Assembly (NCBI GenBank): GCA_010909725.1
Contig: JAACMV010000007.1
Location: 620,001-684,000, forward strand
Direction of reading: 5' to 3'
Length of the DNA stretch: 64,000 nt
Origin: Picochlorum sp. 'celeri'
Lineage: Eukaryota > Chlorophyta > Trebouxiophyceae
In this document: one piece after another, positions 39,158 to 50,073 of the stretch
How positions within the stretch are numbered: the stretch's first letter is position 1
How the letters are laid out: each line of letters begins with the position of its first letter
The notes under the pieces: generated by a model
Seen by the model: only the letters and a program-made list of their open reading frames with translations
Database searches by the model: none
What the model was told of the DNA's origin: nothing
Translations under genes and position numbers: made by a program

Positions 39158-40734
39158 GTCTTGGCCTCAGCAAAGGAGTCTGTAGGCAATAGAAAACCCA
39201 TTGTTTTTCTGATCAAGTTTGCTGCATAGTAGCATATTGAATAATAAATAGGTCTGCTAGGGTGATCTGGTACGGTTGGTGTGGTATACCTCTCTGTGAT
39301 TGACCACAGGTGGGCATGGACATGTGATGGGATTGCAGAGGCCCGGAGTATCTGTGGCCATACTTCAAGAGCGAGGCCGAGACAGACAATTTGAAGCTGC
39401 TCCATCGCAGAATATTTGCGATCAATATCATGTTCCGCTGTCTCTATGAAGAAGGCCGCAGCAGCATCTATGGATCCCTGGTATCGAAATGCAGCAAGGG
39501 CTACTGTTGTGGCACAGCACATTTCTGTGATTGAGAAAATCCCATTCGAATGCCCCCTGTCAAAATACTTTAATACCACGTCTTTTGATCTGTACCCAAG
39601 GGTTTCCATGAGTTTTGCATGCGGCGCTCTCGTATCTAACAAATGTATGTAGTGCAGGAGCCATGGAATTGTGTTGCGTTCGAGAGCTGCAGCGTCGCAC
39701 CACATGCACACCAGAGAGCATACATCCTCTTTGCTATAATATTCTATCAGAGATTTGATTTCATCGTTGTTTGTCATAATGAACCAATTCCCAGGGGCCC
39801 ATTGTATGGGTGCACGCTGCTCGACATATGTGGGCCTGCAGCATTCAAACATTTTGTACAAAACCGATACTGCGAATTTAGTGTCCGTCCATGTCTCTTT
39901 CATCGATGATGCTATATGCACAGCAGTTTTTATCTTATTCTTCGTCAAGCGTGGTTCTGTCATCAAGTGGGTCAGAATGTCAGTAATCTGAGTATCAGCT
40001 CCTTGTCGTGGCAACCGTTCATAGTCCAAAACAGATTGCTGATTACCAGATACGTCGTCAGTATCATCATGTTGAGTATCGCGTGTAGTATCCTTTTTAC
40101 GAGTGTGTGCATTGCCGTTTTTCTTTTCTTCGTGCACACCCACAGCAGGTTTTTTGTTTGGTCTGCTGGTACCAGGTTCTCTGTGGTTTGAAGGAATTCT
40201 CCCTCTCTTTGCTTGAGCCGTGGTGGCCTGTTCAGAAACATTCCCAGCACCATTTTGTTTTGACAAAAGAACGTGTACACTCGACTGTAACTGTGCAACA
40301 GTCTTTTCTAGCAGTTCAACTCGTTCTTGCAAGCTTTGCACAGTACCCACAAGCCTAGCATTCTCCCTGCAGATGGCCATGAATAACACAAGTTAACTAG
40401 TACTATACGATTCATAATATATCAAACCGTATCACATACCTGGTAGAGGCAGCAGATCTTTTCTCAGCATCCCTTCTCTTTTCCTTTTCCTTTGCCAATT
40501 CTTCACCCAACTTTTTCTGCTTTACCAATACCTTTTTCGTATTCACGTGTCGTTCCTTCAACAAAGTCTACATGCAAGAACACCTTGGTTATGAGATATA
40601 CAACAGCGTGGAATGCCTCCTGTGCCACACAAGAAGAAGCACAGAGTCAAAATGTTGGAGCAAACCCATACCTCTGCTCTTTTAAGCTCGACACGAGCAG
40701 CCTCATAGCTGTCCTTCCAATTAACCTCTCCCAT
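39154..40734 (-). CDS. Coiled-coil protein with unknown helical C-terminal domain
   Basis: Three exons, 40672-40734, 40440-40567 and 39154-40366, give 467 aa with matching phases. The N-terminal about 110 residues form a continuous coiled coil (KKLGEELAKEKEKRRDAEKR, then LQERVELLEKTVAQLQSSV). A basic linker with RKKD and KRGR motifs could be a nuclear localisation signal. The C-terminal about 270 residues are helical, with W, C and H residues (WAPGNWFIMTNNDEIKSLIE, VCMWCDAAALERNTIPWLL). I do not recognise the domain. It is divergent from RPL13A. Confidence 0.6.
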
Positions 40735-40981
40735 ATTCCATAGAATCCATCATTGCGTCATAGATTTTTATTCGGCAATCAAATGACTCACCGGTGGAGC
40801 TGTAAACTGAACTATTCCTATTCCGAGCAGAATTGCATAATGTCTTAAATTCGGAACTTCCCGAAGTACTTTGTCTTGGAGAAATTTCGTGTCGCCGGCG
40901 CCTCGCCTCAGTCAGGTATGGGACTCACTGTCAGGCGATACTCTCAGTTTATATCATAATACATATAGTCTAGATAACAAA

Positions 40982-41859
40982 ATGCCTCAGGTATGTTTGC
41001 TGGGACGGATGTAGTTCATGAACTGGTTGGGTATCGATTGTGCAGCCGCTCTGTCTTTGCGGCGGCATTCTGAATAGTTGTTTGGGATCCTTACGGTCGT
41101 CTCGGACGTGATACAAACCATACCTTGGAAGAATAATTTAATTAATGGCGTATCTTGGGCGGATCTCGTGCCTAGAGGTGGAGACGGCATGGCCAACTCA
41201 AGTGGCTGCCAATGGATTGTCTCGTCCTTCTAGTGCATGCGTAGCTCCATCCCTTTTTCTTGGGTCAAAAAAATGTCAGTACTGTGCGATCCTTACCTTT
41301 ATTGATGTGTTTGCAGACTGTCGTTGTAGACTGCCGTGGGCACATGTTGGGCCGCTTGGCCTCCATTGTGGCAAAGCAGGTTCTTAGCGGACATCACGTT
41401 GTGTGCGTGCGTTGCGAAGATATTGTTCTTTCAGGAGGAATGGTTCGTCAGAAGGCCAAGTTTGAGCGTTTCCTTCGTAAGAGATCAGTGACCAACCCAC
41501 GCCGTGGAGCTGTCAAATTTAGAGCTCCATCCAAGATTCTCTGGCGTACTGTTCGTGGAATGGTTCCACACAAGACTGCACGTGGAGCTGCCGCCATGGA
41601 GCGTGTCAAGACATTCGAGGGAGTTCCAGCTCCATATGATAAGGTGAAGCGTATGGTGATTCCAGATGCTCTCAAGGTCCTTAGACTTCAGCAGGGACAC
41701 AAGTCTGTCAGATTAGGAGATATGGCTGCTCAGTGCGGATGGAAGCATAATGAGGTTGTGGCTGAGCTCGAGGCCAAGCGTAAAGCCAAGTCTGCTGCCT
41801 TCTACCAGGCAAAGAAGAAGGCAATCACGCTCCGTAGGAAAGCAGAGGCTGAGGCATAA
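40982..41859 (+). CDS. RPL13A: 60S ribosomal protein L13a (uL13)
   Basis: Exon 1 is only 9 nt (40982-40990, Met-Pro-Gln) and exon 2 is 41317-41859, giving 183 aa. The intron (GTATGTTTG...TGTTTGCAG) is 326 nt, the longest in this window. Family landmarks are [61 protein letters not shown] and [13 protein letters not shown]. It is a core protein of the large subunit. A very short first exon with a long first intron is usual for ribosomal protein genes. I looked for C/D-box snoRNA motifs in the intron and saw no convincing pair. Confidence 0.95.
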
Positions 41860-41876
41860 TCACTTGATATATATTG

Positions 41877-41881
41877 TGTAA
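41877..41881 (+). terminator. TGTAA poly(A) signal for RPL13A
   Basis: TGTAA lies 18 nt after the RPL13A stop. Confidence 0.5.
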
Positions 41882-41903
41882 CATTCTTCTAAATAAAAGT
41901 GTT

Positions 41904-41908
41904 TTACA
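41904..41908 (-). terminator. TGTAA poly(A) signal for eIF5B
   Basis: TTACA on the plus strand (minus-strand TGTAA) lies 15 nt beyond the eIF5B stop, 22 bp from the opposing RPL13A signal. Confidence 0.5.
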
Positions 41909-41922
41909 ATCTACTATTGCGT

Positions 41923-44900
41923 TTAGTCTATATTGAACATCTTTTTCAATCTGATGATGAGACGCCAGTCATCTTTTGTCATTTCATCTCTGAACATGGC
42001 CTTGAGGACATCAATGCTCTCTCGACTAATTTTGGAGATCAAGGCATCATTGTGATCGAAATGTCTACCGTATAAGCGAGCTGCTTCTTCTGGGTTGGTG
42101 CTTTCAATTTTCATGGCGACCTTGTCTCCAGCAACAGCTTTCTGCAAAGGCTTGCCCTTTTCCTTCTCAAGGCCTGCTATTTTGCCAATTGTGATTTTAC
42201 CTCGTGATGGCACACAGAGTGGTGTTCCTACCTTGGCAATACCTTCGAGAATTTCAACACCAACGATAATGGGGTCCTTCATATTGAAAATGTGCTCTGG
42301 CATGATTCGAAGGACACATGGGAAGACTGCCTTTTCTTTGGCTGCTTCCTGCTCTTCTTCCTTCACCCTCTTCAAGTATGCTGTGAATTGATCAAACAGA
42401 TGGTAGATAATGTCTGCTGTAAAGATTTGAACGCCCAAGTCCTCAGCGAGTTCCTGCGCCTCTTTGGTGACTGGGACATCGAATGCCAGGATGACTCCAA
42501 ACTTTTTCGCTTTTCTCTCAATCATGATGTTGGCACGCATAACATCGCGTTTATGGACGGGCCCAATATTTATTGTAGAGACAGGGATTTGAACATCTTC
42601 GGATTTCAAGAACTCCAGCAGGGCCTCTAATGAACCAAGGGTTGATGCTTGGACACAGACACCTTCTCCCGTCTTGTCCACTGAACTGAATATGTCTTGC
42701 ATATCTTCCATGACCTCATCTTTAAGGGCTTCCAGGTCATCATCCGGTCCAGCAACAAATAATTGTGTTCCAGCTACAGCAGAGTCGAGATTGTTGGCGG
42801 CAATTTTCACACCTGTTGCGGCACGTAATTTCTTGTGATGAATATATTGCCCCTTGACTCTGATTTCTTTCATGGGTTGTGGGGTCAACAATGCTCGAAT
42901 TTGTGTCACAATAGGTCCATTGAGACCGCATACAACAATCGTGTCACTCTCTTTGATCTCTCCATTGATCAGGATGATATCGATTGTAGTACCCAATCCT
43001 TCAATCTGCTTCACTTCTAAGATTGTACATTGGAGGTTTGGAACAAACATGAGCTTCTCCACCATCAAACTCTGTGTCATTTTGACGAGAATTTGCATTA
43101 AATCTGGTATTCCCTCCCCTGTTATTGCAGATGTTGGGACAATACTGACAAACTGCTTTGGATTCTTATTCTTCCAGTACAAGGAGACGTTGAGGCCTTG
43201 CTCGTTGAGCTGAAGAATCATCTCGGCCATTCTTTGTTCAAATTCCTTAATGCACTGTGGATCCTGGCGCTCTAATGCATCTTGGATTGGAGAATTTGCC
43301 ACTGATTTCCATTGATAAATTCTATCAATCTTATTCATGGCAATGATGAATGGCGTCTTCCTCATTTTCAGTAGGTTGATCGATTCAATAGTCTGCTGCT
43401 CAAGACCATGCATGAGATCGACCACAAGCACGGCAATATCACAGAGGCCAGAACCTCTTGATCGAAGATTCGAGAAAGACTCATGCCCTGGAGTATCAAT
43501 GACTAAAAGACCTGGAAGTTTGAGGTCAAATTCTCGCCCTTTACGAAGTTCTTCTGTCCTCTTCTGCAGGGCATCAGCAGGAATGTAGGTAGCTCCAATC
43601 TGCTGTGTGATACCTCCAGCCTCACCATCCTGGACATTCGTCCTTCGAATGTTATCCAGAATCTTTGTTTTACCTGTATCAACGTGGCCGAGAATACAGC
43701 AGATGGGAGATCTCAGATCCTCTGGATTTCTATTGGCCAAAGCTTCCCGGAGTCTTGCTTCCTCCTTTTCTTTTTGAGCTAATCTTCTTTCCTCCCTCTC
43801 TCTGTCGGCCTCGTCTTCACTATCTGTATAATCACTGTCTGAATAATCCGAAGATGAGTATTCTGACGAGTCTTCATCAGAGGAGTCTTCTTCCTCTGAC
43901 TCCTCTTCCGACTCCTCTGAGGATTTGGCCTGTTGCTTTGCAGATTCTCTTGCCTTCCTCGCAGCTTCAGCCTTCTCTTTCTCCTTCGCCTCCTTCAGTA
44001 ACTCATCTTCTTCCTCTGCTGTTGGAAGCCTGATTTCGTCCTCGTCCATATTCTCCCAGTCGTCAGCAGCATCTTCCCACGAGTCTACAGCTTCCTCCTG
44101 GACTGGAGCAGCCTCTTCTTTAACCTCAACCTTCTCTGGTTCCTCCTTCTTTGGTTCCTCCTTCTTTTCCTCTACAACCTGGGAAGAATCTATTTGTTCT
44201 TGCACAACTGCGCTTTTCGGTTTCTTGGGCTGCGATTTCTTCTTGCTATACACGGGCTTTTTCTTTGCTTGCACTGCAATTGTCACAAATCACACTGTTA
44301 GGAATTTCATACGAAAGATCATCACGTTAAAATACGCCGTACATTCTTCTGGATTGATTCCTGCTTGCTTTAGCATCTGCTCACGAGCTCGAGCCAGTCT
44401 CTCTTGCTCAGCCTTTTGCTTCTGAGACAGCAATTTACCCTCTTTCTTAAGTTGCTCTCTCTTTGCTGCCTTCTCAGCCTTTCTCCTGGCAGCCTCTTCT
44501 TTCTTCCTTTCCTCTTCTTCTATCAGCCTGCGCTCCTCCTCTTCTTCTCTTCGTTTTTGTTCTTCCGCTAAGCGCTCAGCCTCTTCTTCTGCCTTTTTCC
44601 TTGCTTCTAATGCCTCTTGCATCTTCTTCACAGCAGCAGAGACCTTTGGCTTTTTATCCTTCTCCTTCTCTTTGGCAGCAGCAGCTGCGGCCTCTTTCTT
44701 AGCCTTTTCTTTTGCCTTCTTCTTTGCCTTCTTCTTCGCTGCTGCTGACATTTTCGATTCATCCTGGGCGTCTTCCTCCTCAGCCTTGCTTTCGTCAACA
44801 TGCTCCTCCTCCTGTGCTATCTTGGTCTCCTCCTCCTGCTCCTTCTTCTCCTCTTCTTTTGAAGCAGGGGCGTCCATTCCAAGCTCTGCTAAAATTGCAT

Positions 44901-46191
44901 CTAAATCTTCTTCCTCCTTCTTCTCTTCTTTCTTCTTCTTTTTCTTCTTATCCTTCTTGCCTTCTGGTGCCTGTTGCTCAACAGGTCCCGACGGCTCTGC
45001 TGCCTCTGTTGTCTCTGAGAGTAACTGGTCGAAATCCAGGGCATCAGTTTTGTCCTTCTTCTTCTTCTTTTTCTTCTTGGAATCCTTCTCTGGCTCAGCA
45101 GTCATTTCCTCTTCGTCCAATCCCAGAGCAGCAAAAGCACTCTCGACTGCCATCTTACCCTTCTTCTTCTTCTTTTTCTTCTTCTCCATAATAAGATCAT
45201 CGCCGGATAATTCAGGCTTTTCGGCAGGACAGACATCACCAGGCTTGAATGTGCTAGGTATATGCGCTAGAACACCATCGGGCTCTTCCTCCCATCCCAG
45301 GTCATACCCGGAACACAACATGCCATCACTTTGAACCCCACGGACACTGGCACTCTCGATATCAATACCACTACCTGGAGTCTTTGATCCAACAAGAGCC
45401 AGCGCTACAAGCTTACCACTATCAATCGACTCGACATTTGTCACCACCGACCGTGTTCCAATATCATCTCCACAAAAGATATCACAGATTTTCAGCTTCT
45501 TGGAGGTAGGATGTGGCATGACAGAAGACACCAAACCAATACAGATGATTCCTGCGACATCTTCTTCACCCATATCTTCGTCTTCATCCTCATCTTCATC
45601 TCCTGCCAGCAAAGCAAAGGCAGATCCACCATGTAAAGCTTCCTCCTCCTCTTCTTCCTCGTCTTCTTCCTCTTCCTCATCCCCTGCAAGCAGGGCAAAG
45701 GCAGATCCTGCGTTACCCACGCCTTCGTCTTCTTCGTCTTCTTCTTCGTCGTCGTCTTCTTCGTCACCCTCATCCCCTCCTAACAGGGCAAAGACAGAGC
45801 CACCAGCTCCAACATCCTCTTCCTCTTCCTCCTCCTCCATAGCCTGAGCCAATGGGTCAACCACATCGTCCTCATCATCGTCAAATAGAGCCTTCTTCTT
45901 GTTATTCTTCTTCTTATCCTTCTTCTTGTCCTTCTTTTTCACTGCGCCATTGAAAAAACCAGGTCAAGCTCCTTGCCGCATGTCACTCAAGTGGGAAAGT
46001 CTCACTCATATCCCACATTCAGCCCAACATGGCAATTCTACCACTGTAAAATGTCAAAATAATACTCATACATATACCATACCTGCTACAACGGGCTCCT
46101 CTTGCTCACCATCGCCTGCGGCGGTCGCTACCTCGTCATTCTCAAAGTCGGCAAAAAAGGCAGCCTCAGCATCCTTCTTCTTTCGACCCAT
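41923..46191 (-). CDS. EIF5B: Translation initiation factor eIF5B with an embedded tRNA-binding OB fold
   Basis: Three exons, 46083-46191, 44343-45941 and 41923-44273, give 1352 aa. The C-terminal half is standard eIF5B: G1 GHVDTGKT, switch EAGGITQQIGATYIP, G3 DTPGHESF, G4 NKID, SAITGEG, then domains II-IV ending in a helix with KMFNID. eIF5B is the GTPase for ribosomal subunit joining and placement of initiator tRNA. The N-terminal half is Lys/Glu-rich as usual, but at about residues 167-276 (DNA 45223-45552) it holds a PheT/YtpR-like tRNA-binding domain: VMPHPTSKKLKICDI, ASVRGVQSDGMLCSGYDLGW. Three SxFALLxGDE repeats precede it. Frame continuity through all three exons supports a single gene. 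Confidence 0.93.
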
Positions 46192-46427
46192 TTTGCTACA
46201 AATATAATTTAATACAACGAATTGATGTAATGCGTTGTTTTCAAAATGCCTGGATCCTCTGTAATTGAGCACATTTGAATGGTACAAAAATGCAATCAGA
46301 ATTTTGTATTTAAGAATTCATTTGCCTCGCGAGGCGATCGCTCAACAACAAACACCGATCTGAACTGCGTACAATATGCAATTGAAACTTACTTTGGGAT
46401 GGAAAGAGCGTAGGAGTAAGAGCGAGC
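46192..46427. promoter_or_regulatory. Divergent promoter region, eIF5B / RMI1
   Basis: 236 bp between start codons. An ATAATTTAATACAACG-type AT-rich stretch lies just upstream of the eIF5B start. Nothing else is seen. Confidence 0.35.
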
Positions 46428-47520
46428 ATGGGGTCGTCGTTGGTCTCGTTGAATTCAGTTGCCGAGAAACTCGACAACCACATTGATGAGGCCTGGTCCA
46501 GGGATGTTCAGGCTCAAATACGTCATACGTGTTCCAAGTATGACTCTCTTCCCGAGGATGAGCGATTTGAAATGTATTTGGACTATGTCCTTCACTCTGA
46601 TTTACGCCACTACTGGAAGGGTTTTTCTTCCAGCCAAAAGCCATGGTTTGTTCAGATTGAGCATGTTCAGGATATATCGCAGCCCGTGAAGTCTCGATTT
46701 GTGGATAGTCAATCAAAGAAGCGGATGTTGAAACTCGCGTTGTTTGATGGTGCGTCACTATCTATTGCGTGTCGTTTCGTAACAGAGTGTGCACATGATT
46801 CATGACACAAACATGATGGATGCAGGGAAGCAGCACCATGTGGGGATAGAGCACAAGCCTCTTTCTATGCCATGGCCAAAACTAGGATCAAAGATGGTAT
46901 TGGATGATGCGGTGGTTGTGCAGGGAGGAATGTTTTTGCTCACTCCAGCCACGTGTGGATATCTTGGTGGCGGTGTGGAGGAGTTTGGTGCCTCCCAGAG
47001 TTCGTTAGAAAAGGTGCTTCAGGAGCCAATGTATGGTAGGCGAGGGCCTCCGTTACGATTAGAAGAGTATATGAAGATGGTAGAGGATAAAGTAGCAGTA
47101 GCGTGTCGGGCAGGCGGCGTACAGGAGTGTCAACGGCAGGAGACAGCGCCACGTGGTCAAGAGCAGCAGCAACCAGCAGAGGATGAGCAGCGTGCTCGCC
47201 CGGGTCCCAACAATCTAGGAGAAGAAGAAATACAAGAGCAAGAAGAATATGTTATTGATTCGGATAGTGATGCAAATATAGATATTGATGAAATTGTGAG
47301 GCAGAAGAGATCTAGTCGAGAGATGGATGAGGTGATTGTTGTGGATGAGATCTTGCCAAGGGGTAGCAATGAACATGACGGCGGTACCGAGCCTCCTCAT
47401 GATGTGGGGCTTGGTAGTGCTAGTCCTAGTGCTGATACGAGGGATCCAGTGAGGGACTCGTTTGCGGGAACCTTTGAAGCACTGAAGCGGCGCAGAGCCA
47501 TGAGACAATCTGGTGCATGA
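46428..47520 (+). CDS. RecQ-mediated genome instability protein 1 (RMI1)-like
   Basis: Exons 46428-46749 and 46826-47520 (intron GTGCGTC...GATGCAG) give 338 aa. The N-terminal three-helix region (WSRDVQAQIRHTCSKY, FVQIEHVQDISQPVKSR) leads into the DUF1767/OB fold: MLKLALFDGKQHHVGIEHKP, LGSKMVLDDAVVVQGGMFLL and TCGYLGGGVEEF. This follows RMI1 closely. RMI1 forms the dissolvasome with topoisomerase III-alpha and a RecQ helicase. The C-terminal part is disordered and acidic (DSDSDANIDIDEIV) and ends RRAMRQSG. It lacks the second OB fold of animal RMI1, as do several fungal forms. Confidence 0.82.
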
Positions 47521-47653
47521 TGCCTCATGCTACAAAGTATATATACATGATAGGCATGGTCGCCCGAACATCTTATACAATATTCTTTAGCCGTAGTTAC
47601 TATATATATTTTTTGTATTCATAATAAATAAATAAAGACGCCTCGTATTCCAT

Positions 47654-48730
47654 TCATTGTAACCCAAAGGCCTCCATTGTCCGTTTCTGCACACGTTTTC
47701 TTGCTGCCTCTCTCTTTGCCAAAAACTCCTGCTCTTTCTTCGACAACGCAGAGTCATCTTTTTTTCGTTTACTTCCTGCTTCCTTTGATTTCTTTCTACC
47801 ATCCTGCTCCTCTAACCCTGTAGATGCCGTGACCAGAGAGCTGGCCACACCTCGTCCACCACCAATCACACCCTCAGTAGGCATCTGATACCCACCGATA
47901 TCCGCCAATGGGTGCGCCTTGGTAACTCGCATACCTTGAGGATATTTACTCTTTCCTACAGCAGGCTTTTCCTGCTCCGTCGCTGCAAGCAATGGATCAG
48001 ACTGTGTATGAACAGCTCCATAATATTCTCCAGAAGGAATATTTGGAGAGCGTGTCCAATCTGGAGGAGATCCACCGTAATACATTTTGCTCTTCACGTC
48101 ATAATACCAGCCGTATAATGGATTATAATAATACCCGCTCTCTTGGTGAAACTTCCAATGTCGCGTGCCATGCTCAACCTCCTCCTGCTGCTCCAGTGCA
48201 CTCTTGTCCTTCTCATAGGCCCTCTTCGCAGCACTTGTTATCCCATCCATTGCTCGCTTCATATCCTCCTTCTTCCGTGCGTCATCTGTCGCCTTTTGAC
48301 GCATTTCACGAATCTCTGCATAGTTATGATACCAAGAATGTCAGCAATAGTCAGGATGAGTGATCAAAACGACCAGTTACTCCAAGGTTGGAATAAGAAC
48401 CTCCCAACAGACTAGATTGCTACAGTTACGTACTTCGAGCCACATTGTCCTTATGTTTCAGACCCTTTTCATGAATTGCTCTAACCTGGATGTTATCAGC
48501 CATCCATACTCCACAATACTCACAAAAGTAGTTTTTATTGCTTTTCCAATACTGCAAGCAAGAAGACCGTGGTTGAGTGATTATATGGCATTAAACCAGT
48601 ATTATGTAACAGTATGTGTATTATGTGAATCATAAATGAGTCGATAAAGGCAAAAAAATGCCAAAGTTCGGACAAGTGTTTTTCTCTGCAGACATGTCAG
48701 ACATGGAATCGCTGCACGCACATCAGTCAT
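47654..48730 (-). CDS. ZOP1-like zinc-finger and OCRE-domain splicing protein
   Basis: Three exons, 48722-48730, 48434-48551 and 47654-48315, give 262 aa. The 9 nt first exon encodes Met-Thr-Asp and joins to YWKSNKNYFCEYCGVWMADN, matching the MTxYW start of ZOP1/WBP4 proteins. A U1-type C2H2 finger follows (CEYCGVWM with IHEKGLKHKDNVARK), then a helical region, then an OCRE-like WW-related repeat (HWKFHQESGYYYNPLYGWYY). It ends in a basic helix. Plant ZOP1 acts in pre-mRNA splicing and RNA-directed DNA methylation; splicing is the safer inference. Intron 1 uses the donor GTGCGT, as RMI1 does. Confidence 0.82.
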
Positions 48731-49224
48731 TTTTCAAACTATTCTTCGCTATGCTATCATAATAATGTATTTTTTAAAATTTTTTAGGGGCGTGTGAAGA
48801 CGAAAAGCCCAGATGGTGTGCTTTTCTTCCAATGCACTGATGGTCAGCATGCTTGGTTGGAATGTTGTTTCAATATGCATTGCAACTTTAAAGTTCCCAA
48901 ATGTGGGACACTTCAGCAACAGGCTAAAACAATCCAAATAATAGTATCCATGAGATCTTGGTGCAATCCATTGTGTCAAAAAGAATTGCTCAAGACCTTG
49001 TTTCTACATGACAAACCGATGCCTTCTTCCTGTGTTGGTGGTGCCCTAGGTTGACCAGAGGAGAAGATCAATTTCATTGGGAGATATTTCCTCCTTCTCT
49101 GCATGACTCTGTCCACCAGATTTCATATACATGTTTCCGAGCCATGCATACACGTTTATATAGTACCCAAGTGAAGAAGAAGACGGCTCCCCGTCTTGCA
49201 CAGTGATAGCACTCCTAGGACACC
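48731..49224. promoter_or_regulatory. Divergent intergenic region, ZOP1 / coiled-coil gene
   Basis: 494 bp. An open plus-strand frame (about 48794-49054) has no ATG start and no family resemblance, so I do not call it a gene. Nothing else is recognised. Confidence 0.35.
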
Positions 49225-50073
49225 ATGGCACGGTTCTTGTCCTGCCTCTCTGCGTGTTCATTGGGAAAGAAACACCGCTATTCGGTGAAAGATGATGTAT
49301 CAAGTGGGTTCAAAGTTGTTTTAGAGGATTTCCAGACGGAAAAAAGTGTATATGTGAATGCCGTGTGGGAGGACAATGTGATTCAGTTGTGTGATGCGAG
49401 AGGGTCTGTGCTGAAACGAATACCACTCAGTGCGTGTGAATGGTCGAGCTGTACGCTTCCAAACATGGTTGAATGTGTGAGTTTAAAATACCGCGATCCA
49501 GAAAAAGTTGAGATACTGCTTCAGAGTAAAACGCCAGAGGATATTAACGCGGTCATATGTGAACTGGCACAGTCAAAGGCATTGTGTGAAAGCACTGGCC
49601 GGCATGTGGACAGAAAGAAGCTGCAACCGAGCCAGGTGGAAGCATCGTTGCGGCAAGATGTGATGCGACTGCAGGGTAGATTGAGTGATGTTGAGGAAGA
49701 GCGCAAGTATCTGATGGAGGAGAATGGTAGATTGCGAGGTGAGCTTGTTCAACAGCAGTCTCAGAGGGTGTGCACGCCAGATCAGATGGAAAAATGTCTC
49801 ATGAGAATTGAAGAGTTGGAACAGCGTAATGCACGGCTGGAAGAGGATTTACGTAGTGAAACTCGTAGGAAAGCATCAATGTCTGAGCATATGATCCTTC
49901 TGAAGAGAGATTTGGAGCAGTCGTGTGAGGAGAAGTCAGCCTTGGTAGAATCATTGCACAATGCGCACACACAGCTACATGATTTACAAAGCAATGCAAT
50001 ACAAGATAACAAGAAGAGCTATACGCTAGAGTCATGCGTCCCTTTTGGATATCAATATAATAGACGAATGTGA
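49225..50073 (+). CDS. Coiled-coil protein, unknown function
   Basis: 282 aa from ATG 49225, no intron needed. The N-terminal about 110 residues look like a small beta-rich domain ([56 protein letters not shown]), possibly PH-like. The rest is a long coiled coil ([37 protein letters not shown]). No family is recognised. The last 42 nt overlap, antisense, the last codons and stop of isoamylase, so the two genes converge with overlapping coding ends. Confidence 0.6.
   Translation: MARFLSCLSACSLGKKHRYSVKDDVSSGFKVVLEDFQTEKSVYVNAVWEDNVIQLCDARGSVLKRIPLSACEWSSCTLPNMVECVSLKYRDPEKVEILLQSKTPEDINAVICELAQSKALCESTGRHVDRKKLQPSQVEASLRQDVMRLQGRLSDVEEERKYLMEENGRLRGELVQQQSQRVCTPDQMEKCLMRIEELEQRNARLEEDLRSETRRKASMSEHMILLKRDLEQSCEEKSALVESLHNAHTQLHDLQSNAIQDNKKSYTLESCVPFGYQYNRRM
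49984..49988 (-). terminator. Candidate isoamylase poly(A) signal inside the opposing gene
   Basis: Minus-strand TGTAA lies 43 nt beyond the isoamylase stop, within the coding sequence of the convergent coiled-coil gene. If used, the two transcripts must overlap antisense. Confidence 0.35.

Noticed and set aside
40991..41316. C/D-box snoRNA in the long RPL13A intron, as in animals
   Set aside because: No RUGAUGA and CUGA boxes at suitable spacing with a terminal stem were found by eye.
48794..49054. 86-codon plus-strand frame between ZOP1 and the coiled-coil gene
   Set aside because: It starts only with GTG, has no ATG near its start, and shows no recognisable family or signal.
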